The notes beneath the pieces are model-generated. The model did no database searches and was not told the DNA's origin. It saw nothing but the letters and a program-made list of their open reading frames with translations. Made by a program: the position numbers and the translations under genes. This document shows, one piece after another, positions 22,500-33,324 of a stretch of 64,000 nt of DNA; position 1 is the stretch's first letter, and the number at the start of each line of letters is the position of its first letter. The stretch is from Monodelphis domestica (lineage: Eukaryota > Chordata > Mammalia > Didelphimorphia > Didelphidae), in NCBI RefSeq assembly GCF_027887165.1, contig NC_077230.1:342284459-342348458 (forward strand), in the 5' to 3' direction.

Positions 22500-22900
22500 A
22501 AAATAGCCAACTTTTGCAATTAAAAAAATTCTTTTATCCTTATAACTCATCCAACTTTCCTATTTCTTACTTATCATTCTTGAAAAAAGTTGTCAGTAAC
22601 ACACATCTCTAATCCCTTGTTCTCTCTTCAATTTCCATAGCCCCTTGCAGTTTGATATCTGTAGCCAGCTCTTCTTCCACCATCTATACATTCACATTAA
22701 TCTGCTTTCTTATGGCCCTTCAAAGGTGAATCCTCAACAAGGTTCTCTCCTTTTTCCTACCCCTTTGCCTTGGCAATCTCATTCACTCTCATAGTTTCAA
22801 CTACCATTTCTGTGCCCATTGATCCTGAATCAGTATCTCCAGGCCTGATTTATCCTCTGAACTTCACAATCTCATTCCAACTGCCCATAGGGCATTCCAA
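22500..22900 (+). mobile_element. L2-type LINE fragment (tentative)
   Basis: It contains TCCATAGCCCCTTGCAGTT, CCAGCTCTTCTTCCACCAT and a TTGGCAATCTCATTCACTCT block of the L2 ORF-region type, without a 3' terminus. Confidence 0.4.
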
Positions 22901-23625
22901 CTGGAATGTCCCACATGTAATAACCCCAAATCCCAACCAATGTGAGCTGAAATGTCCCACAAACCCTGCCAAGTAGCTGTACACAATCAAAAGAAGAACA
23001 TAGAAACAATAGCTAGTTGATTAGAATGGATATAAGGCATATGACTTGCTTAGATTCACAATTATGAGAAAACTGACATCAATCTTTAGACATAGTCTAG
23101 GTCAGGGTCTCTGGACAACAAGGACAAGTGGTTCAGTTTCCCAGGCATACTGGACTAGGTTCAAACAATGCTCAATTTCCACACTCACTGTCTTTCTTAG
23201 AGTCTTCACAGGAAAGAGCAAAACTGACCTTAAGTTCCCTCAGGGTTTCTAACACCAGTAAAGTGACATCAGTTCTCTGGAGACACAGGGCAACAACTGC
23301 CCAAACTAATGACCTCTTCCTTAGTAACTAAACAAAATAAAAAGCATTTCTGAAAACCCTACATACTCTTACCTCTTACTCTTTCATCTTTTATTGCTCA
23401 CTCTCTACTTTTACATGCCACCCCTCCTTACCTCCTTATCTTACCTTAATTAATTACTTCCTCTACTAGCTAATCTATATTTTCTTATAATAAAGCGTGT
23501 TTCCTTGAAATGGAATCATTTTAAATCATCAATCAATTCTTTGGCTGAGACCCAATTAGTACTAACCCATCAAAACTTACTGTTATTTTCCTCTAAGCCT
23601 GCTTGCTTTTTGGTGTTTTCTGTTT
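22900..23625. other. Unassigned intergenic sequence
   Basis: No gene or named repeat is recognised. Confidence 0.35.
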
Positions 23626-23629
23626 TTGT

Positions 23630-24560
23630 CAGTGGGACCACCAATCACCAAGTCTTCCATATTGAAACCTCTGTTCCTTCTCCCATTTCTCATATTAGGA
23701 AATCCTGGTAGTTATATTCTGTTAACCCCTCTTACCATTGCTCCTCTTTCTATTCTCAGTGCCACCATTCTTCCCTCATTACATCCAGGATGGACTATAA
23801 TAACAGCCACTTACTTGCCTATATCTCCTTTCTCTCAAATCCACCTGTTAAACCTCTGTAAAGCTAATTATTTTTATGGCATAGAGCTGGTGGTATCACT
23901 GCTCAGAAATCTTGAATGACTCTGTTACCCACAGAGTAAAATTCAAATCTCTTTGTCATTCAGGGACCTCAACAATCTGGTGCTAACTCCTATTTCCAGC
24001 CTTTTCTATGGAATTAAAATCCCACTTTTGATACTAAATATTATCCATATGACCTTACACAAGTCATTTAACTTCCTGGAGCCTCAGTTTCTTCACCTGT
24101 GAAATAAGGAAGTAGGACAAGAAGCCATTTGAGATCTCTTGTAGCTCTGGTCTATGACTCTATGAACTACTTTTTGCACCCCCGAATGTGCCTTGCACTT
24201 TCTCAGTTCCATGCCTTTGCTAACAATTATTCCCTCTGCTTGAAATGTCCTCTTGCTCACTGTGGTTGGCATTTATTTGGTCTTTTAAGGACCTCATATC
24301 CCACCCATCCAAAGAAGCTTCCTTTACTGCCCTGGTCTTCCTCTTAGACCTCATATTACACTTTTTCCCTATTGCTTTCCAATAAATTTCTCTGATACTG
24401 TTTTATATTTCTCTCTGCTCATGTCTTATCCCCTCAATAGGTGAAAAGCTCCATAGGGACTTAACTAAACTTTGTCTTTTCCACCTGCAATACACAATAC
24501 TCTGTAACACAAAGCAACAACATTTGTTGAAATAATAAATAAATAAATGAAACCAATATC
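23630..24560 (+). mobile_element. L2-type LINE with SINE insertion
   Basis: L2 blocks TGTTACCCACAGAGTAAAAT, ATTATTCCCTCTGCTTGAAA, AAGCTTCCTTTACTGCCCTG and AGCTCCATAGGGACTTAACT surround a MIR-like piece. That piece lies at about 24,030-24,165 and shows AAGTCATTTAACTTCCTGGA and CTCAGTTTCTTCACC. Confidence 0.6.
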
Positions 24561-24640
24561 TCTATGTGTCAGTTTCTTTATTCGTAAAGTGACCAAATGA
24601 GCTAAACTATTGCCTTATAGCTTTGATTCCTGACATAGGA

Positions 24641-24742
24641 CTCGTTAGTGGCAGAGTTGCATTCACTGCTTGGTCTTGTAATGATGGTGCTTAATAGCAC
24701 TTCTTAATAGCAATAAAAGTTTCATTTCGATACACTAACGAG
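24641..24742. repeat. 102-bp segment bounded by a perfect 10-bp inverted repeat
   Basis: CTCGTTAGTG (24,641-24,650) is the exact reverse complement of CACTAACGAG (24,733-24,742). Inside is a second small dyad, GTGCTTAATAGCAC. No matching target duplication flanks it. It could be an old miniature transposon or chance. Confidence 0.4.
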
Positions 24743-25438
24743 CCTTTATTTGTGTGGACTGTAACTTTCATCACCCTAGTAGATGAGTTCAGTGAAAGGC
24801 AATACCTGAAAAAAATTCATCAGTGGGCTGGTAGGCAGCCCACCTTCTGATGATAAGCAGCTCTGTAGGAGCTTCTCTAATAAGGCTGGTCCTCAGATGA
24901 TAAACAGTTATCAAAGAACTGGCCTTCAAAGCCTTTTCATCTTAAATAGAAGCTACCAGCGCTTGTACTTCATTGTTATAACCTCACAAGAGGTACCTTT
25001 TCTGTGCCACAGAAAGGCATTGAATAATGATATCCAGAGAAGTGGGTTTTAATCAATAAATTTGTAGTGTTTTAGTGACAATAGAATCTTGCTTTAGCCC
25101 ATACATTACATGTCTTATTTTTAACCTCATTTTATTGCTATTTGCATTTGAAATCTGTTTCCCTCTTTCCCCTGGGTCTCCCTCTGTTTTCCTGTCTGAA
25201 ATACAATTGTTACTATGGAAACATCACTCACACAGGCATAACCCAGTGGCACATATAAATGAAGTACAAAGATGAATTTCAGGACATCTGGAAATGAGCT
25301 GATGCCTTGGGAAATGTTCTCATTATGAGATGACTTTCATGACTGCAGATTGTGTTATGAACACGCCCAGAAATGAGAAAATACAGATAAGAGGGTTTTT
25401 TTGGAGAGATTTATTAGGACTCCCTTGCCTCCCTGGAA
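24743..25438. other. Unassigned intergenic sequence
   Basis: There is no repeat I can name here. The sequence shows no exon but looks less repetitive than its surroundings. Confidence 0.35.
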
Positions 25439-25619
25439 TAGGGCTTCTTAACCTGGCGTCCATAATCTTGAAAAAATTGTATCTGTTTTTCAATATAATT
25501 GGTTTTCTTTGTCATCTTTTTTTTCATGTTATGCATTTAAAAACCATCTGAGAAAGAGTCATTAGGCTTCCCAGCCTGCCAAAGAAATCTATGACACAAT
25601 AAAGATTAAGAACCCCTGG
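25439..25619 (+). mobile_element. Non-autonomous hAT (Charlie-like) element
   Basis: The left end TAGGGCTTCTTAACCTGG and the right end, reversed, CAGGGGTTCTTAATCTTT are inverted relatives. The middle has AATATAATTGGTTTTCTTTG and GAGAAAGAGTCATTAGGC. The flanking 8-mers no longer match. Relatives are at 4.78 and 9.19 kb. Confidence 0.65.
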
Positions 25620-26960
25620 ACTACAACATTAACAAAACAGAGACACAACACAAGGATTAAAAATATTAAACATAATATGGTACCCTCTCTGGGAGTTATC
25701 TCTCAACTCACAAAGGTTAGGTGTGGGGGGAGGGAAAGTTCCAGATACTCTATGACTCTACACTCCTAAATCTAAAACTCATAAACCCCTGAGAGCATTC
25801 TTACCTTTAATAGGCAGCCAGAGGACACAAATAGCTCAAATTGAAGGCATTTACTGAGATCATTTTGTAAGAACAGTGGCTGCAAAACACCTCTTCCTCT
25901 CCCCTTCCCCTCTCAATCTCCCACAAATACAAGGTGTTGGTGAGAAAAATGGGCACATGCATACGGTACACTCTTGCATTTCACATCACACACAGAGTAT
26001 ATGTGGGCCATTCATATCTCTCATACTGGAGGACCCCAATATCCTCATGCTGTTCCTCTTGGGTACAACATTTCTGCTGGACAGGCTGTTCAGTTAAGTT
26101 CCTGGAAGCTGTACCTCTGTACAGGTCACCTCTTGCTCTTTCTCTGGAGTATAATTGTGATTTGTGTTTTGTTGAGAGTTAGTGGAAGCTAGAAACAATG
26201 TCTAGTTCTCTGTCCTTTTGGTCATGTTGTCTGGACATAACTCAATCCTTGGGAGGTCAAGCTAATTTTATAAACTTATAAACTTCCTCTAAACTTATGC
26301 CTTAACTAATTGGGCCTTGACCTTTCTGAGTATACTGCATCTCCTACCCCACAAGTTACTTTCCTATAAGATACTATGGCCAATGGGGTTGGGCAGAGAA
26401 ATTTCCTTTTTCCTAAAAGGGGAGGAATAATTCCCTTTCATGAGCTGAGTTCTCCAAGTTCTCCTTTCCTGAGTGCTGGAGCTAACCCTTTTCAAAGCTG
26501 TTGACTCCTTAACTAATTTCTTAGAGAGTATGAGAATCTTTAAAGAGATAACAGGGATATGACTAACCCTTTAATCAGCCAATAGCTAGTTGCCCTTTAG
26601 CTCCATCTAAATTTAAGATATGAAAACCTCATTGTCTCTTTTACCCAGCCCTACTGTTGGATTTGGTAGGAAAGAGTGGGAGTAGGGATTCAGTTGATCA
26701 TGGGTATAGATGTAGGTCAGGCCTAAATTTAGCAAGTCCAGGGGTTCAAGTTCAGTATCAGAGTGGGTCATGCAAAATTCAATTTAAAATTCTAACAACA
26801 AAAAATGTTTAAGGAATATAATCAATGATGCAGATAAATGCTACTTTCTTCTGATTTCACATTTGCTGTGTTGACAGCATTCAACCTATAAAACAGCGAG
26901 GATTTCATCAAGTTTGAGGAATCCTGACTCCTCACAGGCTGGACTTTATATGTTTTAGGT
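25620..26960. other. Unassigned intergenic sequence
   Basis: No gene, RNA or named repeat recognised. Open frames of up to 82 codons overlap each other in several frames and carry no domain. Confidence 0.4.
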
Positions 26961-27469
26961 CAGGGGTCCCCAAACTACGCCTGTGGGCCACATGCAGGCC
27001 CCTGAGGCCATTTATCCGGCCCCCACTGCACTTTTGGAAGGGGCACTTCTTTCATTGGCGGTCAGTGAGAGGAGCTCTGTATGTGGCGGCACCACAAAGC
27101 ATGGCATTGCTCACGTACAGTACTACTTCCGGTGATGTAATCCTTTGTGTGGTGCCTTGTTCTGAGAGTAACTGAACAAGAACGAGGCACCACACAAAGG
27201 ATTATGTAACTGCACAATGGAAGACATCAGCATGGTAAACAGTGATCTGGGGGAGGGGATTCTGCACTGTGTATACTTCTGCCCGGTATAGTGGTGGTGG
27301 TGATGGGCCTGTGCAAGGTGTGACAGGCCCATCACAGCCAGTGCTGCAGCCTCTGCTATCCCTGACAGCAGTATACAGATTTGTTCATAGTTTATTTTTA
27401 TAGTCCGGCCCTCCAACGGTCTGAGGGACAGTGAACTGGCCCACTGTGTAAAAAGTTTGGGGACCCCTG
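26961..27469 (+). mobile_element. Non-autonomous hAT element, OposCharlie/OC1-like (509 bp)
   Basis: The ends are perfect 16-bp inverted repeats: CAGGGGTCCCCAAACT at the left, and the same word read on the minus strand at the right. The subterminal sequence has GTGGGCCACATGCAGGCCC on one side and GTGAACTGGCCCACTG on the other. The flanks TTTTAGGT and ACTAGGGT match at only 4 of 8, so the target duplication is worn. No transposase frame is present. An internal hairpin lies at 27,138-27,204. The name OC1 is a recollection of the end sequence and not certain. Confidence 0.78.
27138..27204. repeat. 25-bp-arm inverted repeat inside the hAT element
   Basis: The left arm (27,138-27,162) contains TCCTTTGTGTGGTGCC and the right arm (27,180-27,204) GGCACCACACAAAGGA. 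The arms pair at 24 of 25 positions, with a 17-base loop. The conservation is better than in the rest of the element. Confidence 0.85.
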
Positions 27470-28025
27470 ACTAGGGTTTGAACCACTGGTGAGTCTTTCA
27501 GAAACCCTAGTTCCCTGGACAAATCAAAGGGGATAATCCTGCCCTCCTTAAAGACAAACCATTATCAGCCTACATAAAATAAGGGCTGCATTTTCCATTA
27601 GATGTTATGATCAGTTGGCCCTTCTACCACACTGCAGTGCAGTACAGAAAAGAAAATGGACAGCAGAACACTGGAAAATATTTGTGAATATATAGGCAGT
27701 CTATATATATGAAATAAAAAAGAGGAAATATTTTAAGGGGCAAATGATTTGAAGGTATATGTCTACCTTTTCCCTTCCAAAAGTATTCCCAAAAAGTTGG
27801 CTGAAAATTAAAATTATATAAATTTTGCACATGATCCAAAAACCTTTTCTTTAAAGATTTCCTATTTAAAATCACTTTTAGCTGTCCCATGATACAAGTC
27901 ACGTCTGGCATCAAAGTAGAAGGGATTATTAGAAGTGTTAGCAAACATTGAAAAAAGGAAGTAATCATAAAGGAAAAGTTTCGCTTTATCAAGAAGAGGT
28001 TAAATCAAACTAATTCTAGTTTCTT
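27470..28025. other. Unassigned intergenic sequence
   Basis: A minus-strand open frame at 27,624-27,992 has no recognised domain. AT-rich DNA with no named repeat. Confidence 0.35.
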
Positions 28026-28029
28026 TTTT

Positions 28030-28680
28030 TTAGACCTTTTAGATAGGGTTACTAAATCAGGGAAATGCTGAAGATGTTAGCAAAGCATCTGATAAAATGT
28101 CTCATACTATTCTTGTGGAAAAGATAAAGAGCCTAAACAGTACAATTAAATGAATTCAGAACTAACTGGATAGCTAAATCACAAACTAGTCATTGGGGTG
28201 GGGAGAAAGAGAGGGAATTCCATTTGGAAGGAGACCTCCAGAAGACAGATGACTCCTAGGATCTCTTCTTGGCCCTGTGCTGTTTACTGTTTTTATTATG
28301 GATTTGAATTAAGAAATAGATAGTATGCTCGACACAAAGATCAGAGAGAAAACTTAACATACTTGAAGGATAGGATCTCAAAACATCTTGGGGATTTAGA
28401 ATATTGGGCTAAACCTAATGAAATTGAATGGGAAAAAACAGTCTGAAAAGTTGAAAAATCAACTTTACAAATAAAAGATGGGGGAGATATAGTTAGATGG
28501 TATTTTTTTCTGACAAAAGATCTGGGTGTTTTAGAGGATTTCAAGCTCAATAGCTAAAAAAGCCACATTAAGAACAAATGAAAATACACCACCACCAACA
28601 AAAACCTGTGATCTTGGGCTACATGGAGAGGCATAGCATTCAGAAGATGACAGTATATAGTGTGACTTTGGCAGAATGAA
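28030..28680 (+). mobile_element. CR1/L3-type LINE, reverse transcriptase part
   Basis: It contains GCAAAGCATCTGATAAAATG, TATTCTTGTGGAAAAGATAA, TCTTCTTGGCCCTGTGCTGT and ATTGGGCTAAACCTAATGA. This is the well-known order of the CR1/L3 RT region. Stops and shifts abound. Confidence 0.75.
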
Positions 28681-28685
28681 TCTCA

Positions 28686-28800
28686 GGAAGGAAGGAAGGA
28701 AGGAAGGAAGGAAGGAAGGAAGGAAGGAAGGAAGGAAGGAAGGAAGGAAGGAAGGAAGGAAAGGAAGGAAAGGAGGGAGGAAGGGAGGGAGGGAAGAAAG
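28686..28800 (+). repeat. (GGAA)n microsatellite
   Basis: About 19 pure GGAA units run from 28,686 to about 28,761. A degenerate GGAA/GGGA tail reaches about 28,800. It interrupts the CR1/L3 copy. Confidence 0.95.
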
Positions 28801-28859
28801 AAATAATCATTATATCTATGTGCCAGAAGCTGGTCTTGCACTTTACAAATATCTCATTT

Positions 28860-29330
28860 GAGTAGGAAAAATACTGATAAATTGGAGGTCATTTGAGGGA
28901 AGGTAACCACTGTAGTGAAAGACCTGGATTCTAGGTCATATGAAGACTAGTTTAAGAAACTGGAGAAAAAGCATAGAGATGAAGATTCATCAGGAACATG
29001 ATAACCTCTTTAAATATTTGAAGGGGTATCATATGAAAGAGAAATTAGTTTCAAACTATGTGTTCCTGATTCTGCTCCCTAGGGTATTGAGTAGAAGTTT
29101 CAAAGAATTAGGTTTGACTACAGTATAAGGAAAAACTCCATAACAATTAGAACAATCTAAAAATTAAACGGAATATCTTGATTTTCCTTCCTTAGAGGGT
29201 TTTTTTTTTTTAAGCAAAGGCTGTAAAACCACTTGTCTGGTATGTTTTAGTGGGGATTTGGGGCTCACGAATTAGACTAGATATATCTTGAAATCCATTC
29301 CAATTTTAAAATCCTGTGGTCACAGTAGAT
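28860..29330 (+). mobile_element. CR1/L3-type LINE 3' end
   Basis: It contains TTCTAGGTCATATGAAGACT, AAAACTCCATAACAATTAGA, CCACTTGTCTGGTATGTTTT and AATTAGACTAGATATATCTT followed by CCATTCCAATTTTAAAATCC. This is the typical CR1/L3 3' terminus continuing the copy on the left. Confidence 0.75.
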
Positions 29331-29369
29331 AAAAAATAAATAATAAAATCAGAATGTGTATGCTGGATT

Positions 29370-29530
29370 GGGTGTACAAAGATCTGAGTTCTAGTGTCAG
29401 CACTTCCAGAAACTAGCTCAGTGACATTAAATAAGTCATTTTACCTATTGGGGCACAAGTTTAATTGTAAAACAAAGGGTCAGGTCAAGATGATTTTTCC
29501 CCCAGCTGTAAACATTTTGTGATACCCCAT
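29370..29530 (+). mobile_element. MIR-type SINE
   Basis: It contains AAAGATCTGAGTTCTAGTGT, AGTGACATTAAATAAGTC and TTTTCCCCCAGCTGTAAACA in the MIR sense order. Confidence 0.5.
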
Positions 29531-29749
29531 TAACACATTTTGTAAATCTTAATTTTCATATTTAGGTTTACTTAAAATATGCCTGTAAAAGGATAGAATG
29601 ACATCTATCACTGTGCCTTCTAGAACACTGAGATTTGAGGATCAAATGAGATAATATTTGTAAAATGCTTAGTGTAGTATTTAAGCATATAGTAGTCAGT
29701 GATGCCTTATACTTATCCTATGAGGGCAATCAATTGTAATATCAATGTC

Positions 29750-30905
29750 ATTTTAAAAATAATAACTTTTTTCCAGATTACATGTCAATACAAATTAAAA
29801 AATATTTGCTTTTTGATGTTTTGCAATCCATGTTCCCTCCCACTTCCTTCCAATCCTTCACTCTCCCCAAAAAGGCAGGCAATATGATATAGGTTGTAAT
29901 ATATCATCCTACAATACACATCTCCATGTTTATTGTGTTGATGAAAGAAGACACATATCCCCTACACTAGAGAAAAGTTCATGGAGGAAATAAAGTGAAG
30001 AATGATATATTTCAATTTGCATTCAGACTCCATTGGTTCCTTCTGTGATGTAGAAAATCTTTTTTTTTTTCATGAATCTCTTGGAATTGTCCTCGATCTT
30101 TGCCTTACTGAGAATAAGTTCATTCATTCACAGTTGATCATCATATGTTATTGTTGTTACTGTGTACAACATTCTCCTGGTTCTGTTCACTTCACTCTGC
30201 ATCACTTCATCTAAGTCTTTCTAGAGTTCTTTTTTGTGATCATCTTGTTTGTCATTTTTTATGACACAATATTATTACATTATGAATCTATACCACACCT
30301 TGTTCAGTCATTCCCCAATTGATGGACATGCCTTCAGTTTTCAGTTCTTTACCACCACAAAAAGAATTACTATAACTATTTTTGTACACATAGATTCTTT
30401 TCCCCTATCTTTAATCTCTTTGGGATACAGACCTAGTAGAAGTATTGCTGGTTCAAAAGGTGTGCAGTTTATCGCCCTTTGGTGATAGTTCCAAATTGCT
30501 CTCCAGAATGATTGTATCAGTTCACAGCTCAACCAGCAGTGTGTTAATGCCTTGAGTTTTCTTTCATTTTCTTTTTTGTCATGTTAGCCAGTCTAATGGG
30601 TATGAAGTGGTATCTCAGAGTTGTTTTTATTTTCATTTCTCTAATCAGTAATGACTCAAAGCATTTTTATATGACTAAAGATAGTTTAAATTTCTTCATC
30701 TGAGAATTGCCTCTTCATATCCTTTGACTCTTTGTCAATTGGGAAATATTTTGTATTCTTATAAACTTCACCCTGTTCTCTATATATTTCAGAAATGAAG
30801 TCCTTGTAAGAAAGACTTGCTATAAAATTTTTTCCCAGTTTGTGGTAAGATATATCTCCATACTTGAGGATGGATGTAATTCTCATTTTGCTCCAATTCT
30901 GATAA
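29750..30905 (-). mobile_element. L1 3' UTR and ORF2 C-terminus
   Basis: The left part has the 3'-UTR words AGATTACATGTCAATACAAA and ATATGATATAGGTTGTAATA. The right part has the shared antisense ORF2 words TGGGATACAGACCTAGTAG, TTGCTGGTTCAAAAGG, CATTTCTCTAATCAGTAATG and TTTGACTCTTTGTCAATTGG. Minus-strand translation near 30,686-30,886 resembles the L1 ORF2 end (KDFISEIYREQGEVYKNTKY). Confidence 0.8.
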
Positions 30906-31573
30906 GAATAGTATTTAAATATTGCTCATCATCCCACCCCATCTTCTCTTCCACTTTATCAATTCTTATACTGCCTTCTCATGTGAAATAATTTTCCCCA
31001 ACTTTCTCTCCTTTTTTCTTTTCCCAATGAACAGAGAACCAATGAAAGAAGGGATGAAGTACTGCTCTGACCCAGGAAAACATGAAAAGACAGCACGAAG
31101 AACTCATCTCACAGGGGGATGAAGAGAGAACAAACATCAGGTATGATATAGCATAAATGGCAGAGGAAAGACACTGCTGCTCCATATAGCCTCAGCAGGG
31201 CAAGAGCAGAAACCCATGCAATACACAGCAAGCACACAGTGGGAAGAAAGTAGCCCAACAAAGCTCAGCCTTTGCAGAATTAGGCAGAAGCCAACTTGAA
31301 CCAGTTTCATTGAATAGCTACAAACTTCTGCCCAGTGGTCCAACCAGGCTGCCTCTGCAGAGTCCTCAATGTGAACCTTATTTTTTCCTTTGATTTAGGG
31401 TGCTGATTCTGTACTCTGATCCTGGGATGGAAAAAGTATCATCCAGCGCTTTTTCTGTGCCTGGGATCAGCTCAGCTATATTTATTTTGAGCCATTTTTG
31501 TTCTTCTGTGGACATTTGGAGGGTGGTTGGTTGGGCTTCAAGTATTCCTTACTTCACATCTTGGCTTCATCTT
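30906..31573. other. Unassigned; perhaps L1 5' material
   Basis: I could not place this stretch. The text around 31,390-31,560 (TGATTCTGTACTCTGATCC, GGATCAGCTCAGCTATATTT) may belong to an L1 5' UTR but no landmark confirms it. Confidence 0.25.
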
Positions 31574-32359
31574 TATAAGGGTTAAATTGGGGTTTTGACT
31601 AAATAAGAGAGTTATAAATTCAATGTTGTGGTTGCCAAATTAAAAATATCATACCTAAGCCAGAAAAAAAACCTGTTAGTTTTTATTTCTAACAAAGAAG
31701 AGAAAGAGTTGAAGTATGAAATGTAGGAGGGAAAGAGGGAAAGAGTTGCCTAGTCTACCCTAAGGGCTAATCCAATGAAATTCAACTCGCTCCTCAACTA
31801 AGTTCTAATCTCCACGTGTAAGTCTGAATCACTCAATCACTCACCAGCAAGCCTATGCAGGATGCAGGACCTAAGAAAAAGAGTCTCTCTACAGAACTCA
31901 CTCTGAAGGGAATGTCCCACTGAAGAGCCAATGAGGAGAGAGGGTCTCCTCAAAGAACCACCAATGCAAGAATCTCTCCAAACCAAAAGTCCTGAGAAGT
32001 CCAAAGGAGTGGTCCTCCAAAGAAGAAGTCCAAAGGAGAAGTCATGAGGACAGGAAGTTCCACACTTTTTATAGTCCTTTTTCCACATCACTTCCTATCC
32101 TTTCTCCTCTTCACAGGGGACAACCACAGCTTCCAAACTGCCTAGCACTATGTCTGTGGGATCCACCTCTCATCCTCTGAGGGTATAAAACTCTTATCAA
32201 AGGATTCACAAGTTTCTGACTGATTAAGTTAAAAGGGTGGAGCTCTTTAAGTAAGTGACTTGTGAATTCTCTTACTTGATGGCTAACAAAGTGTTAAGTA
32301 GGAGTTTCTTGATTGATTAACTCAAAATAGACAAAGATAATAAGGAATTCCCTTTCTCA
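31574..32359 (-). mobile_element. ERV solo LTR (boundaries uncertain)
   Basis: It is related to the LTR at 45.05 kb: TGTGGTTGCCAAATTAAAAA, CTCCTCTTCACAGGGGACAA, CCACAGCTTCCAAACTGCCT, and a right end of the type AATAGACAAAGATAATAAGG. A TATA-like CTATAAAAAG reads on the minus strand at about 32,072, so the LTR is minus-oriented. A CATCT may be duplicated at the edges, but the left end is worn. No internal retroviral genes flank it. Confidence 0.6.
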
Positions 32360-32995
32360 TCTCTTAACCATTCCCCAACTCAGTTACTGAACTCTACAGC
32401 CGCTGCTGTAGCTGCCACTGCCCATATCAATGTCAATTTGGAAAATGGGAAGATAGAAGAAGACACAGACAGCTGGTACTGGAACCAAGCCTGATGGGTA
32501 GTCCCCCTTCCAAAATGAAAGTTTTATCTACCACGTGGAACCTCCACATTTACCTGCCTAAAATAGTAAAGCATAAATGTTCCCCCTGCCTGTTTCCTCG
32601 CCACATCTGGCACAGTATACAAGAAGACAAGTCATTTCCTTTCAGAAAATCTGTTTCTAACTCTCAGTCTTCCTTTCCCATGATACCAACACCTGTTCAA
32701 GCTTACTCAGCAAATGATGCTGACACTTTTGATTTCCTAGACTCCAGATTTATCAGAGTGAAATACTTGGCCCCAACTGAGAATATTTGCCAGATTGCCT
32801 CAGAAAAGTCCCACTTGTCCAATGCTAAGTCAACACAGGATTCATCTACAATGAAGTCATTGGACAATTATACTGTGGGAATTTCTTTTGTGGGGATTCT
32901 CTTAAACATGGGCCAGTGCTGGACAAACTAGTGAGAGGTAAAGAGATGAAGCAGATAAGGTTGTCATAAGCATTTCAGGAATTCTCAGAGATTCT
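32360..32995 (+). other. Unexplained stretch with a 145-codon open frame
   Basis: The frame at 32,494-32,931 begins MGSPPSKMKVLSTTW and contains DADTFDFLDSRFIRVK. A different frame just upstream reads AAAVAATAHINVNLENGK, so an older longer ORF may have shifted frame near 32,490. It has no introns and no recognisable domain. It could be a processed pseudogene of an unidentified gene, or non-coding. Confidence 0.25.
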
Positions 32996-32999
32996 AGAC

Positions 33000-33112
33000 T
33001 TTTGCAATAACCTCCTAATTAGTCATCCTTTCTTGAGTCTTTCCCCACTCTAATTCATTCTCCACACAACTGAGCATGTGATTTTCCTCAAGCACATTCT
33101 GGTCGTATTCAT
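33000..33112 (+). mobile_element. L2-type LINE fragment, left part
   Basis: AATAACCTCCTAATTAGTC and CTCTAATTCATTCTCCACAC are L2 3'-region words. The element resumes after the L1 insertion, at 33,325. Confidence 0.55.
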
Positions 33113-33324
33113 CACTTATCACATGTATATATGTGTATATGATTTGGGGTTTAGGTTTTGAAAGATCACTCTATAGCAAAAATGAATAATATGGAAATGG
33201 GTATCAAGTGATAACATTTGTACAACCCTGTGGAATTGTTTGTTAGCTCTGGGAGGGGGAGGGAAAGAAAATAAATCATGTAAACATGGAAAAATAATTA
33301 AAAATTTAGAGAAAAAAACAAATC
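33113..33324 (+). mobile_element. L1 3' end, plus orientation
   Basis: It runs TATATGATTTGGGGTTTAGG, AAATGGGTATCAAGTGATAA, CAACCCTGTGGAATTGTTTG and GGGAAAGAAAATAAATCATG, and ends ATAATTAAAA with an A-rich tail. This is the reverse complement of the 3' ends at 3.95, 38.13 and 40.61 kb. It splits an L2 copy. Confidence 0.75.

Noticed and set aside
27123..27416. Minus-strand frame with a His run
   Set aside because: It lies wholly inside the non-autonomous hAT element; the His run is a short GTG repeat.
28676..28861. Open frame with (KEGR)n repeats
   Set aside because: It is a direct reading of the GGAA microsatellite.
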